Assembly (NCBI GenBank): GCA_019248085.1
Contig: JAEHHF010000003.1
Location: forward strand, 1-64,000
Length of the DNA: 64,000 bases
Reading direction: 5' to 3'
Origin: Candidatus Dojkabacteria bacterium S2_J21
GTDB lineage: Bacteria; Patescibacteria; Dojkabacteria; SC72
Numbering within the stretch: position 1 is the first letter of the stretch; the number at the start of each line of letters is the position of its first letter. Position numbers and translations under genes: made by a program. The notes below the pieces were generated by a model that did no database searches, was not told the origin of the DNA, and saw only the letters and a program-made list of their open reading frames with translations. Of the stretch, positions 56,748-64,000 are shown one piece after another.

Positions 56748-57103
56748 TGGCATACGAAATACTTATACCTCTAGAAGAGGAAAACCAATATCTGGCGCTA
56801 GAGACTAGATACCAATTAGGTGGAATGAACTGGGGAACTGGTAATCCAGAAAAACGAGGAATTTATCTTAATTTTACTAAACAAACTAAGATCCAAAGAG
56901 ACGGTTATACTTCAACTCAAACAACACTTTATGCACCAGGTAACTATAAAATCTTTATCAAAGAGCTATCAAGAAAATCAGATAAGAAACTAAAAGAATT
57001 TCATGCATATATAGAACAATCTAAAGATATTTTGTACGAAGCATGGCAAGCTAATGATACTGAAAAAATCTTCAGAATTATTAGATACTATGAATGGAAA
57101 TAA
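56747..57103 (+). CDS. Hypothetical protein, 118 residues
   Basis: AAAGGAATCATA precedes the ATG. Strand-rich with Gly-Gly-Met-Asn-Trp-Gly-Thr-Gly, then a helical C terminus. An inverted AGCGCCAG copy encodes Leu-Ala-Leu. No family. Confidence 0.55.
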   Translation: MAYEILIPLEEENQYLALETRYQLGGMNWGTGNPEKRGIYLNFTKQTKIQRDGYTSTQTTLYAPGNYKIFIKELSRKSDKKLKEFHAYIEQSKDILYEAWQANDTEKIFRIIRYYEWK

Positions 57104-57104
57104 T

Positions 57105-57353
57105 ATGAAAACAAAACAACATATATTTGAAAAATACAATCTAGCTGTAGAAGTTCACTGGAATCCAATTATGAATTGCTATAATTGCTATCTATTTAAA
57201 AAAGATGATACTTATGATTTATATAATGGAGCATTTATAAAAGCATTTTTAGATGACAATTTATCTAATTGTTTTATTCACATTGTTGATTGGTGCAATA
57301 AAAACAAAAGACAATTAAAAAACTCAAAACCATTCGCTAAGGAAAAACAATGA
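57105..57353 (+). CDS. Hypothetical protein, 82 residues
   Basis: Start at 57105, two bases after the previous stop. Aromatic and Cys-containing; Lys-rich C terminus. No motif. Confidence 0.5.
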   Translation: MKTKQHIFEKYNLAVEVHWNPIMNCYNCYLFKKDDTYDLYNGAFIKAFLDDNLSNCFIHIVDWCNKNKRQLKNSKPFAKEKQ

Positions 57354-57622
57354 AAACATCAACAAAAATTTATTACTCAGTCTTAGCAATAGTATTATTG
57401 TCTTCTGCAGTTACTTACTTTATAGTAACAACTATAGGATGGTCTAGAATTGAAACTAAACTTAGATCTGAAGGTACTATTAAATCAACAATCAATGAAG
57501 TGCAAGCTTCTGGATGGGACTTAAGAACTGTATCATGGATTGATGCTCATGGACGATACTGTACAACTTTATTCACTAACGAAAAAGGTGGACAAATTGA
57601 TTGCGATTTCAAAGGAAACTAA
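57350..57622 (+). CDS. Membrane-anchored small protein, 90 residues
   Basis: AAGGAAAAACA precedes the ATG. Hydrophobic segment at 8-27; an extracytoplasmic domain with two Cys that may form a disulphide. Function unknown. Confidence 0.55.
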   Translation: MKTSTKIYYSVLAIVLLSSAVTYFIVTTIGWSRIETKLRSEGTIKSTINEVQASGWDLRTVSWIDAHGRYCTTLFTNEKGGQIDCDFKGN

Positions 57623-57808
57623 ATGTATCTAAAACTTGATTTAAAAACAAACACTAACATAGTAATTGAAGACTATCCAGGTGAAATAAAAGAAGAATTC
57701 GAAACAGCTGACTTTAATGCAGGCAACAAAGTTGAAGTAATACAATGTTTAGATAAATACACATATCAAGACATAATACTTTATAGAAAAGACTACTTAC
57801 AGGAGTAA
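57623..57808 (+). CDS. Hypothetical acidic protein, 61 residues
   Basis: ATG follows the previous stop directly, with AAAGGAAAC upstream. Acidic, strand-rich. No motif. Confidence 0.5.
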   Translation: MYLKLDLKTNTNIVIEDYPGEIKEEFETADFNAGNKVEVIQCLDKYTYQDIILYRKDYLQE

Positions 57809-57811
57809 CAC

Positions 57812-58243
57812 ATGAAACGAAAAGATATAATGAATATTCTTTATAACCAACAAAAAATTTTTAAAGATACAGTTCATAATATAATAGCAAAGGAATTAGG
57901 AGTTGAAAAACTTTATTCTCAATCAAATCTATGGTGCGAAATAACAGATATTGATTTTAGATTTAAAGATTTACAGATAGCAATATCAGCTTCAACATTT
58001 GAATATATTCTTCAATCTTCAGGTCATGAAAAAATGATTGAATATAATTTTTCTAAATCATGCAACAACGCACCAAATTATAATCCATTTAAAATATCAT
58101 ATATTGAATCAAACACTATGGATGCAAGAGGATTAATTGAAACAACAAATAATGTCTTAAGAGCAATAGTTAGTTGTAGGAAACAGATACTTGCTGAAAT
58201 GGATTCACTATTAAATTACGAATATAATCTAAAGGAGATTTGA
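57812..58243 (+). CDS. Hypothetical protein, 143 residues
   Basis: AGGAGTAACAC precedes the ATG. Helical ends and a polar middle with three Cys. Its TGA overlaps the next ATG. Confidence 0.55.
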   Translation: MKRKDIMNILYNQQKIFKDTVHNIIAKELGVEKLYSQSNLWCEITDIDFRFKDLQIAISASTFEYILQSSGHEKMIEYNFSKSCNNAPNYNPFKISYIESNTMDARGLIETTNNVLRAIVSCRKQILAEMDSLLNYEYNLKEI

Positions 58244-59130
58244 TGGGTAAAAACGAAGAAATATGCCATAAATTTATTTATGCAAAAGAAGGAGAATCAT
58301 ATAATTATGCTTCATACAATGTATCATTTCATGGCAAAAAGCTTTATAGCTATAACTCAGTATTAGCATATATCGATAGAGAAGCAAAAACACTTGTTGT
58401 AGAAGACAGAATTGCTAATTACAGTAATACATCTAGAAAACACTTTGGATGCCTTAGAGATGCTACTCCTATTTACTATAATATATTCAGAACTGATACA
58501 TCTGATCCATTAGGTTTTTATATTGATAAAATTAATGAATTACTTACTAAGCAATCAAGAGCTAGAAAAAGCGATTACACAAGAGAAATCAGAAAATACA
58601 TCAATGAAGCTTATAACTATACAACTTTCTTCAAACAAGACAAGCGTTCTAGCAACTACAAAGCAATCTTAAATTTCTACAATAATATTGATGATTTAGC
58701 AGCTCAAACACAAGCAGCACTAGACTATCAAGCAGAAGAAGCTAGAAAAAAGAAACATCTAAAAGCACTATATGATAAAAAATATCAAGAATCAAGAAAT
58801 GCACATTTAGCCAACTTCTTATCAGACGATGAATCTGGCGCTATCAAGCCTAAAAAATATGATCCAAATTACAACAGTGTATATATCAAAAAGGTTGGAG
58901 ACTTACTTTACACTACAAACAGTATTAGAGTTAATTTCACCAAAGCACTGGCGCTTTGGAAACGATACATCTCAGATAAAGACATCATAGGTTTAAAACT
59001 GGAACAATACACAGTTGTAAAATCTTCTAAGGATTCAGTAACAATTGGTTGTACTACAATAAGCAATAAAGAAATGTCTAGAATTTTCAAGAACTATAAG
59101 GAGACAATAGATGAAATCAGTAACACTTAA
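58243..59130 (+). CDS. Conserved-looking phage protein of unknown function, 295 residues
   Basis: Start at the ATG 58243 with AAGGAG upstream (a TTG lies just before). Residues 20-80 have strands with Ser-Tyr-Asn-Ser-Val-Leu and Tyr-Ser-Asn-Thr-Ser-Arg-Lys-His, a pattern I associate with a widespread phage protein without known role. Residues 140-200 are a Lys/Ala/Glu helix. Two inverted AGCGCCAG copies. Confidence 0.55.
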   Translation: MGKNEEICHKFIYAKEGESYNYASYNVSFHGKKLYSYNSVLAYIDREAKTLVVEDRIANYSNTSRKHFGCLRDATPIYYNIFRTDTSDPLGFYIDKINELLTKQSRARKSDYTREIRKYINEAYNYTTFFKQDKRSSNYKAILNFYNNIDDLAAQTQAALDYQAEEARKKKHLKALYDKKYQESRNAHLANFLSDDESGAIKPKKYDPNYNSVYIKKVGDLLYTTNSIRVNFTKALALWKRYISDKDIIGLKLEQYTVVKSSKDSVTIGCTTISNKEMSRIFKNYKETIDEISNT

Positions 59131-59287
59131 TATTCAATTCAAAGACTTATCTGAATCTAAACAGCAAGAACTTCAAGAAATGCTTGAAGCACTATGCCAT
59201 GGCAAAGACCTAGATCCAGATTATAATTGCTTTGAACTTTATGTAGATGTAACATTCTACGATGATGGTTCACAATATGTTAGATAA
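59111..59287 (+). CDS. Acidic small protein, 58 residues
   Basis: AAGGAGACAATAG precedes the ATG at 59111, inside the end of the previous gene. Acidic with a Glu/Gln helix and Asp-Asp-Gly. No family. Confidence 0.5.
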   Translation: MKSVTLNIQFKDLSESKQQELQEMLEALCHGKDLDPDYNCFELYVDVTFYDDGSQYVR

Positions 59288-59513
59288 GGAATTAACTAAA
59301 AAACAAGTAAATATGATAGCTAAGCTACATATATATTCATTTTTTTATTTATCAGATGGATTTGAATCAAAAGAATTATCTTATGAAAATAATCAAATCA
59401 TATCAGATGAGATTAAAAAAATTTGTGAATACAATATTGATAAACTAAATACTGGAACAGCTACAGATTCTGATTTATGTGTAAAATATATATTAGATAA
59501 GGATAAACAATGA
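59277..59513 (+). CDS. Hypothetical protein, 78 residues
   Basis: Start placed at 59277; an ATG at 59262 is also open. Helical. Overlaps both neighbours by a few bases. No motif. Confidence 0.45.
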   Translation: MLDKELTKKQVNMIAKLHIYSFFYLSDGFESKELSYENNQIISDEIKKICEYNIDKLNTGTATDSDLCVKYILDKDKQ

Positions 59514-59755
59514 GAATTCCAGATTATGACGAATGGTTTGAAAAAACAGGTTCAGACAAATTTGATGAACTTCTTGATTCAATGGATGAATTTCTAAATG
59601 AAAACAATATTGGAAGCAAATTTACTCTTCAAAGCGCCAGAGTAATGTTAGAAGCAAACGAAGCAAGGATCCTTATGGAATGGTATGAAGCATACACATC
59701 TGAAATTCAAGATTATGCTTATGAAACAATGAAGGATGAAAGATGTATGCAGTAA
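59510..59755 (+). CDS. Acidic helical protein, 81 residues
   Basis: AAGGATAAACA precedes the ATG. Acidic, helical. A copy of AGCGCCAG encodes Ser-Ala-Arg. Overlaps the next gene by 13 bases. Confidence 0.55.
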   Translation: MRIPDYDEWFEKTGSDKFDELLDSMDEFLNENNIGSKFTLQSARVMLEANEARILMEWYEAYTSEIQDYAYETMKDERCMQ

Positions 59756-59973
59756 TTTATAATTATGAGCAACAATCAATTGGAATAGTAAATAACATTC
59801 AAGGAATATTTCACAAAGATGAATCAACAACTATTCATTCAAAAGATGTTAATACTTTAACAATTAAACATGGAAAAGTTTATATCTATAATGACAACAA
59901 TAAACTTATTTCATGTTATAAAAATAATACTGGATTTATTTATAGAATAAAAAAATTCTTTAAATTAATATAA
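59743..59973 (+). CDS. Hypothetical protein, 76 residues
   Basis: AAGGATGAAAG precedes the ATG. Strand-rich, basic C terminus. Last gene before island 5. Confidence 0.5.
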   Translation: MYAVIYNYEQQSIGIVNNIQGIFHKDESTTIHSKDVNTLTIKHGKVYIYNDNNKLISCYKNNTGFIYRIKKFFKLI

Positions 59974-60299
59974 TAATCGGGATTCAGTAGTGACAATACA
60001 CTAGAGTAATAGATATAGAAAACAACCTGTTGCAACAGATCTTCTTGAGGCTATGAGGGTATGTATTGAAAAGGTGATAACTGGCTACGAAACCTATCAT
60101 TGTAGTGGGAAGACGATAGGAATATGGATGGGATTTCCAGATGTTGATTGAAGCTCAACTAATCTTGTATATGTGAATATTATACTAAAGCAATAAATAT
60201 TTATGGAGAGTAGAACTACAAGAGAAGCAGCTAAGCTACACGGTTTAAATTAGCAACTACTCTCTAGTAAGTATTTAATTATATTAAAAGGACTAAATA
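59974..60299 (+). ncRNA. Structured non-coding island 5
   Basis: CAATAC (59994-59999) pairs with GTATTG (60063-60068) around a CTGTTGCAACAG palindrome. CCTATC (60093-60098) pairs with GATAGG (60115-60120). A third unit is closed by GGAGAGTAG (60205-60213) and CTACTCTCT (60257-60265) with an inner GCTAA/TTAGC stem. No gene is visible. Confidence 0.55.
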
Positions 60300-60770
60300 A
60301 TGAAATTCTGCATACAATGCGGTCACAAACTATGCGGAAAACAAACAGTATATTGTTCAAAAGAATGCACAAATGCTTATGTTAGATTAAAGAAAATTAA
60401 TGATAAACTTTCAGCTAATAAAATCTTCTCAGATAATACTTCGGTTACAATATTTCCAAAAGTTAAAAACAGAACAAAAAGATTACTAGTTGTAGACACC
60501 ATATCATATGATGACAAATCATTCCTGAACTGGTGGATTAAACAATCAAAAGTTAAAAGAGTCTACGATATAAAAAAAGTTACATTCATAAGAAATGGAA
60601 GCATTGCATCTAGAACTATACCATGTCTGGCGCTCAACATAGCTGACCTAGAAAAACTTGTAAACTATGTAGAGCTAAAGATGAAAGATAATCACAGAGT
60701 AGATTTAAAAGACACTATCAGACACATTCTCAAAATAAGAGCCAGATGGATAGAAAAATTAAAAGGATAA
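60300..60770 (+). CDS. Zinc-finger protein, 156 residues
   Basis: AAAGGACTAAATA precedes the ATG. Cys-Ile-Gln-Cys-Gly and Cys-Ser-Lys-Glu-Cys near 4-21 form an HNH/MYM-like zinc finger; the rest is basic. No nuclease residues are clear. An inverted AGCGCCAG copy encodes Leu-Ala-Leu. Confidence 0.6.
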   Translation: MKFCIQCGHKLCGKQTVYCSKECTNAYVRLKKINDKLSANKIFSDNTSVTIFPKVKNRTKRLLVVDTISYDDKSFLNWWIKQSKVKRVYDIKKVTFIRNGSIASRTIPCLALNIADLEKLVNYVELKMKDNHRVDLKDTIRHILKIRARWIEKLKG

Positions 60771-60773
60771 ATA

Positions 60774-61310
60774 ATGTACGAAGATGATGAAGATTGGGAT
60801 TATGAATATTATTATTCACTGTATTTAGGACCAAATAGAGAACTATTTGATTTTAATACAATTGATGAGCTAAAAGAGGAAATCAAAAGACTTGATCTTA
60901 ATATATACATCGGACCAGATGTTATAATTGGAAACTATTCACATATAAATTATGGAGCAAGAATAGGAAACAATGTTCATATAGGTTCTGGTGTATATAT
61001 AGGAGAAAGAGCAACTATCAATGAGAACATCCATATTTTGAAGAATGCAAAAATCTACGGAGGAGCAAGAATTGATAATATGATTAATGTATATACACCT
61101 CATCCAAATATATATCTAAGTGCATACCAAATGGATGGATTATACATGATACAAATCTCTGAAACAACTCAGTCGATAGAACAATGGGAAGATTATTTTA
61201 TAGATGTGCTAAAAGAAATATCTAATATGTCACAAATATCAAGAGACATCCTTAGAACAAAACACAGATATTTCAAACAAATAAAAGAAATGACAACAAT
61301 CAAAGGATAA
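60774..61310 (+). CDS. Left-handed beta-helix (hexapeptide repeat) protein
   Basis: 178 residues; AAAGGATAAATA precedes the ATG. Residues about 40-105 show hexapeptide repeats (Ile-Gly-Pro-Asp-Val-Ile, Ile-Gly-Asn-Tyr-Ser, Ile-Gly-Asn-Asn-Val-His-Ile-Gly-Ser), the trimeric fold of acyltransferases. An acidic N terminus and helical C terminus flank it. It may modify surface sugars or be structural. Confidence 0.65.
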   Translation: MYEDDEDWDYEYYYSLYLGPNRELFDFNTIDELKEEIKRLDLNIYIGPDVIIGNYSHINYGARIGNNVHIGSGVYIGERATINENIHILKNAKIYGGARIDNMINVYTPHPNIYLSAYQMDGLYMIQISETTQSIEQWEDYFIDVLKEISNMSQISRDILRTKHRYFKQIKEMTTIKG

Positions 61311-61313
61311 ACA

Positions 61314-61379
61314 ATGGAAAACAAAAGCTTTTTCACGCAAGCACTAGAAATGCTAAAACAATTAGAACAAGGAAAATAA
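61314..61379 (+). CDS. Very short helical peptide, 21 residues
   Basis: AAAGGATAAACA precedes the ATG at 61314. One amphipathic helix. Kept as a gene because of the well-formed ribosome site and tight spacing. Confidence 0.4.
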   Translation: MENKSFFTQALEMLKQLEQGK

Positions 61380-61381
61380 AT

Positions 61382-61597
61382 ATGCAAGCAAAAAATGTAA
61401 AAATAGTTGAAGAAATAGAAGCTTGTAAAGATATTTTATGGTTCTTAAAAGGATATACTTTTAATACTGACTATTCAGTTACTGGAATATCTCAAATGCA
61501 CATAGATGCATTATCTGATGTAATAAATGAACTTCAATCAAGAATGATAAAAGAAAATAAAACAGAAAACCAAAAGGATTTAAATGCAAAAATTTAA
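61382..61597 (+). CDS. Hypothetical helical protein, 71 residues
   Basis: AAGGAAAATAAAT precedes the ATG. Helical. Overlaps the next gene by 14 bases. No motif. Confidence 0.55.
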   Translation: MQAKNVKIVEEIEACKDILWFLKGYTFNTDYSVTGISQMHIDALSDVINELQSRMIKENKTENQKDLNAKI

Positions 61598-61754
61598 ACT
61601 TGAAATACAAGAAATATTATCAAAGGTTGTAGAAATTGAAGCAGAAACACTATCAGATGCATTAGATATAGCTCATGATATGTACAATGCTGAAGAAATA
61701 GTTTTAGATGCTTCTGACTTCGTTACAAACACTATAATAGAGTACATTCCGTAA
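61584..61754 (+). CDS. DpnD/PcfM-like small protein
   Basis: 56 residues; AAAGGATTTAA precedes the ATG. The order Phe-Lys-Leu-Glu-Ile-Gln-Glu, Val-Glu-Ile-Glu-Ala-Glu-Thr, Ala-Leu-Asp-Ile-Ala and Ile-Val-Leu-Asp-Ala-Ser-Asp-Phe fits the DpnD/PcfM family, seen next to restriction or conjugation genes. Role unknown. Confidence 0.6.
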   Translation: MQKFKLEIQEILSKVVEIEAETLSDALDIAHDMYNAEEIVLDASDFVTNTIIEYIP

Positions 61755-61840
61755 TGGCTTGGATATGCAGCAATTGCAAATCTAAAAACATCTATATAAA
61801 CGACACTTGCCACAAATGTGGCAATCAAAAGGAAAAATAA
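61754..61840 (+). CDS. Minimal zinc-ribbon protein, 28 residues
   Basis: TAATG overlap with the previous gene. Cys-Ser-Asn-Cys and Cys-His-Lys-Cys, 13 residues apart. Stop overlaps the next ATG. Confidence 0.55.
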   Translation: MAWICSNCKSKNIYINDTCHKCGNQKEK

Positions 61841-62034
61841 TGGCAACAGCTACTTGCAAAACAACAAAAGTTATAACTTTAATTTTATCAGCTGAAGAAG
61901 CAGACTTTATTCAAGAAATGGCTCAAAACTATTGTGGCGAATATCCAGAAGACGAAACAGAAAAAGATAAAGAAATTAGAAAATCATTATTTGAAGCATT
62001 ATTTAATGCAAAAAGAGAAAATAATGAACATTGA
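61840..62034 (+). CDS. Hypothetical protein, 64 residues
   Basis: AAAGGAAAAATA precedes the ATG 61840. Strand then an acidic helix. Overlaps the next gene by 11 bases. Confidence 0.5.
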   Translation: MATATCKTTKVITLILSAEEADFIQEMAQNYCGEYPEDETEKDKEIRKSLFEALFNAKRENNEH

Positions 62035-62254
62035 TGATTTATACAATGATATTGAAGAACTTGAAGATGAAAACAATCCAGACAATGGAGAATTAATTAA
62101 TTCATTAAGCTGTCTAATTTCAGCAATGAATGCAAGTGCAGCTGGGTTGATATCTGAGAAAAACTTTAATAAAACTTGTGACAATTTTAGACAAGATTTT
62201 CCAGATTATCAATTTCCAAACTGCATTTATTTCAAAGGAGATTCAAATGAGTGA
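62024..62254 (+). CDS. Acidic hypothetical protein, 76 residues
   Basis: Start at 62024; the site upstream is GAGA only. Acidic N terminus, helical middle, aromatic end. Overlaps the nuclease gene by eight bases. Confidence 0.5.
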   Translation: MNIDDLYNDIEELEDENNPDNGELINSLSCLISAMNASAAGLISEKNFNKTCDNFRQDFPDYQFPNCIYFKGDSNE

Positions 62255-63110
62255 ATCAAAACAAAAACAACCAATAGACACAGGCTCATGGGCTTCTGAT
62301 TTCGAAGCACTTCTGCTATTAGGTACTGAATACTCAGGAACAGCTAAACCAGGTGATAAGGTGCTATCAGCTTCATCTATAGGTAAAGAATTATATTTTA
62401 ATATTCTTCAGGTTAAACACGGAAAACTTGCTAATCAAAAGAATTATGGCGCTAATACAACTGGTTCTATTTATCAGTTAGGTCTTGATGCTTTAATAGC
62501 TCAATACGCAGAACCAGGTAGATACACAACAGCTGAACGATATAAACTTGACTTAGGTAACGGTTGGATTGTATCAGGTGAATACGATATTATTGACCAT
62601 AAATATAAAATCATTATTGATGGTAAAGTTTTATCTGATTCAAGCTATAAAAAGGTTATTATGAATGATATCAATCATGATTATAATCTTCAAGTTGCAA
62701 CTTATAACATGCTAGAGTTTCACAAAACTGGTAATATCTACTCTGGCGCTTTGCATATTGTAAACAAAGGTGGTTCACCATCTAAAGACAATGTTATGAA
62801 AAACATGGAATTATTCATGCATGATGTTGACACAATCAAACAAATGTTTATTGACAGATCTGAAAAGATTCAATTTCATTTAGATAATAACACTATGCCA
62901 ACAGATGATGACGAAATGTGCAATATCTTTGCATATGGTAAGTCAAACGGCTCAGCCAACAGATGTTTATCATATTGTGACTATAACACTGTATGTCCAA
63001 GATACAACAACAATACACCATATTATGCTTCATCTCAAGTTAAAAATCTAGAAATAGAAACACCTAAAACAGAAGAAGAATACAAACCTGTAGAAAAATT
63101 TAGATTTTAA
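62247..63110 (+). CDS. PD-(D/E)XK nuclease, Cas4/RecB-like with C-terminal Cys cluster
   Basis: 287 residues from the ATG at 62247, preceded by AAAGGAG. Gly-Glu-Tyr-Asp-Ile-Ile-Asp then Ile-Ile-Asp-Gly-Lys (about 107-123) are the nuclease residues, and Leu-Gln-Val-Ala-Thr-Tyr is the QxxxY motif. Cys residues near the C terminus (Cys-Asn-Ile-Phe, Cys-Leu-Ser-Tyr-Cys, Val-Cys-Pro) match the iron-sulphur site of Cas4/AddB-type enzymes. It would process DNA ends for recombination or replication, probably with the helicase gene downstream. Confidence 0.75.
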   Translation: MSESKQKQPIDTGSWASDFEALLLLGTEYSGTAKPGDKVLSASSIGKELYFNILQVKHGKLANQKNYGANTTGSIYQLGLDALIAQYAEPGRYTTAERYKLDLGNGWIVSGEYDIIDHKYKIIIDGKVLSDSSYKKVIMNDINHDYNLQVATYNMLEFHKTGNIYSGALHIVNKGGSPSKDNVMKNMELFMHDVDTIKQMFIDRSEKIQFHLDNNTMPTDDDEMCNIFAYGKSNGSANRCLSYCDYNTVCPRYNNNTPYYASSQVKNLEIETPKTEEEYKPVEKFRF

Positions 63111-63172
63111 AATCTATTTTCAAAGCGCCAGTACTCAGTGCTGGTGTTAATGAGAATACATAAGGAAGTAAG

Positions 63173-63580
63173 ATGGAAAAAATATTATTAGCTGGTGCAA
63201 TTATTGATTTCTATATTGATAAAGATAAATATAAAAAATTAAAAACAAAAACAGGAAAATATAGTTATGTCGAGAAAGTCTTAAAATCTATATTTAATAA
63301 GATTATAGGAATAAATGTAAACAATATAGAAATAAGAGATGTTTCAATAACAAGCAATAATTTTTGGGGACAAGAAAAATTACTTGAAATAAACGATATT
63401 GGATATTCATGTAACAATATACTTGATAAAAATGAAGATTTTACAACATTAAGAATATTTCAAATAGATATAGTTGGAGTGGTTAGTAATGATTTCAATA
63501 ATTTCAATATATGTGACTCTTTTATTGAAATAAAAGATAATGATTATTTATTAACAATATCAAGCGCTAGATTGTGCTAA
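63173..63580 (+). CDS. Hypothetical protein, 135 residues
   Basis: AAGGAAGTAAG precedes the ATG. Basic N terminus then strand-rich with acidic Asn/Asp loops. A one-base variant of the 8-mer encodes Ser-Ala-Arg near the end. No motif. Confidence 0.55.
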   Translation: MEKILLAGAIIDFYIDKDKYKKLKTKTGKYSYVEKVLKSIFNKIIGINVNNIEIRDVSITSNNFWGQEKLLEINDIGYSCNNILDKNEDFTTLRIFQIDIVGVVSNDFNNFNICDSFIEIKDNDYLLTISSARLC

Positions 63581-63592
63581 AAGGATTAAAAT

Positions 63593-63871
63593 ATGAGTAG
63601 TTTTAAAATTCAACAACTAAAAGAATTTGACAATAAAACAGTTAAAATGTTAACAAAAAGACTTAAAAGAGTTTTAGATGTAGCATTTCAGTATGAAAAC
63701 ACAGTTTATTGGATATTCTGGTCGGAATGCAACAATTCATGGACAATAGATATATTCGAAAACTGTAATCAAAACGAAACATCTGAAGCTTTAGCAAATA
63801 GAGAAGATTACGAATCAATATCTTGCTCAGGAAAAGCAAAACAAGCAGTTAAATTGGCTTTATTCGGCTAA
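63593..63871 (+). CDS. Hypothetical protein, 92 residues
   Basis: AAAGGATTAAAAT precedes the ATG. A basic helix followed by Trp-rich strands. No motif. Confidence 0.55.
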   Translation: MSSFKIQQLKEFDNKTVKMLTKRLKRVLDVAFQYENTVYWIFWSECNNSWTIDIFENCNQNETSEALANREDYESISCSGKAKQAVKLALFG

Positions 63872-63890
63872 ATACATAAAAGGAACAATA

Positions 63891-64000
63891 ATGGCTTATA
63901 CACTTCGAAAACATCAAGAAGACATAATAGAACAAGAAATGGCAGCCATAACATTTGGTGAAACAAAACTAATGCTAGATTGCCCACCAGCGTATGGCAA
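63891..64000 (+). CDS. Superfamily 2 helicase, start only (cut by window edge)
   Basis: AAAGGAACAATA precedes the ATG. Leu-Arg-Lys-His-Gln-Glu-Asp-Ile and Leu-Asp-Cys-Pro-Pro-Ala-Tyr-Gly-Lys are the start and Walker A region of DEAD/UvsW-like helicases. It would unwind DNA in replication or recombination. Confidence 0.7.
   Translation, partial: MAYTLRKHQEDIIEQEMAAITFGETKLMLDCPPAYG

Larger units (their letters stand above)
1156..63131. repeat. Dispersed 8-mer AGCGCCAG, about 81 copies on both strands
   Basis: Copies reading AGCGCCAG on the plus strand start at 1156, 1515, 4276, 5066, 7343, 8593, 9404, 9875, 17646, 20483, 22004, 24389, 24513, 24903, 25384, 26050, 27166, 28363, 29932, 31719, 34433, 36893, 39399, 41770, 42688, 43249, 43945, 44291, 46423, 47665, 47882, 48895, 51385, 51451, 52447, 54457, 56097, 59633, 63124. 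Copies reading CTGGCGCT start at 1431, 2839, 3734, 6620, 7585, 7931, 7998, 8696, 8855, 14082, 15145, 19352, 20339, 21574, 23440, 23807, 23824, 26918, 27562, 32120, 33782, 35805, 40126, 40957, 41485, 43566, 45780, 46499, 47692, 47922, 48166, 50123, 50529, 50722, 52562, 53509, 54556, 56792, 58835, 58948, 60627, 62743. Hand count. A preference for following AT or ATA is visible. Confidence 0.9.

Noticed and set aside
1156..63131. AGCGCCAG as promoter of the phage RNA polymerase
   Set aside because: Both orientations are equally common and most copies lie inside genes, without a link to gene starts.
1156..63131. AGCGCCAG as a Chi-type site
   Set aside because: Chi sites show strong strand bias; here orientations are balanced. 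Not excluded, but not favoured.
1..64000. CRISPR array, integrase or transposase
   Set aside because: No regularly spaced direct repeats with unique spacers, and no recombinase or transposase motif was found.

Overview
The window is a stretch of a very AT-rich (roughly 30% G+C by eye) tailed-phage genome, or of a phage-plasmid. It carries a terminase large subunit, a P22-type portal, tail fibres, a lysis cassette, a single-subunit RNA polymerase, ThyX, a PD-(D/E)XK nuclease and the start of a superfamily 2 helicase. Portal, tail-fibre assembly and polymerase types suggest a podovirus-like virion. The host cannot be fixed from the sequence; an AT-rich host with natural-competence or plasmid-like biology (for example Campylobacterota) is only a guess. 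Most genes are preceded by AAGGA-type ribosome sites and many overlap or abut.

Layout: 1-23249 is almost entirely minus strand. Reading leftwards it holds a ParB-like regulator module (22500-23249), a small metallopeptidase, a likely small terminase, the large terminase with two inteins (16161-20360), adaptor-like genes, a Ser/Ala-rich tail fibre, a leucine-rich-repeat tail protein, an HNH endonuclease, a PAS-domain protein, holin and endolysin, a winged-helix regulator module (6639-7145), a second ParB-like module (5106-5825), a metallo-beta-lactamase-fold protein, an amidase-like protein, the portal and an acidic scaffold-like protein. About 23250-23917 is a divergent intergenic region. From 23918 to the right edge everything runs on the plus strand: the RNA polymerase operon, then about 90 mostly small, tightly packed genes including ClpX-like AAA+ and GHKL ATPases, two further winged-helix modules (45011, 52782), thyX and nuclease genes. 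This packed region is interrupted by five islands of structured non-coding sequence, at least one with tRNA-like folds.

Four things stand out. (1) The 8-mer AGCGCCAG occurs about 81 times in 64 kb on both strands in all reading frames, where far less than one copy is expected. (2) Six copies of a nested stem-loop element, in two types with compensatory base changes, sit beside five regulator genes (three winged-helix paralogues and two ParB-like proteins), and each regulator has its own unrelated family of operator repeats. (3) The second terminase intein contains a complete HNH endonuclease gene encoded in a different reading frame while the intein frame stays open throughout. (4) The structured RNA islands contain long perfect closing helices, two aberrant tRNA-like folds and a candidate pseudoknot. 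All counts and structures were made by hand from the sequence.
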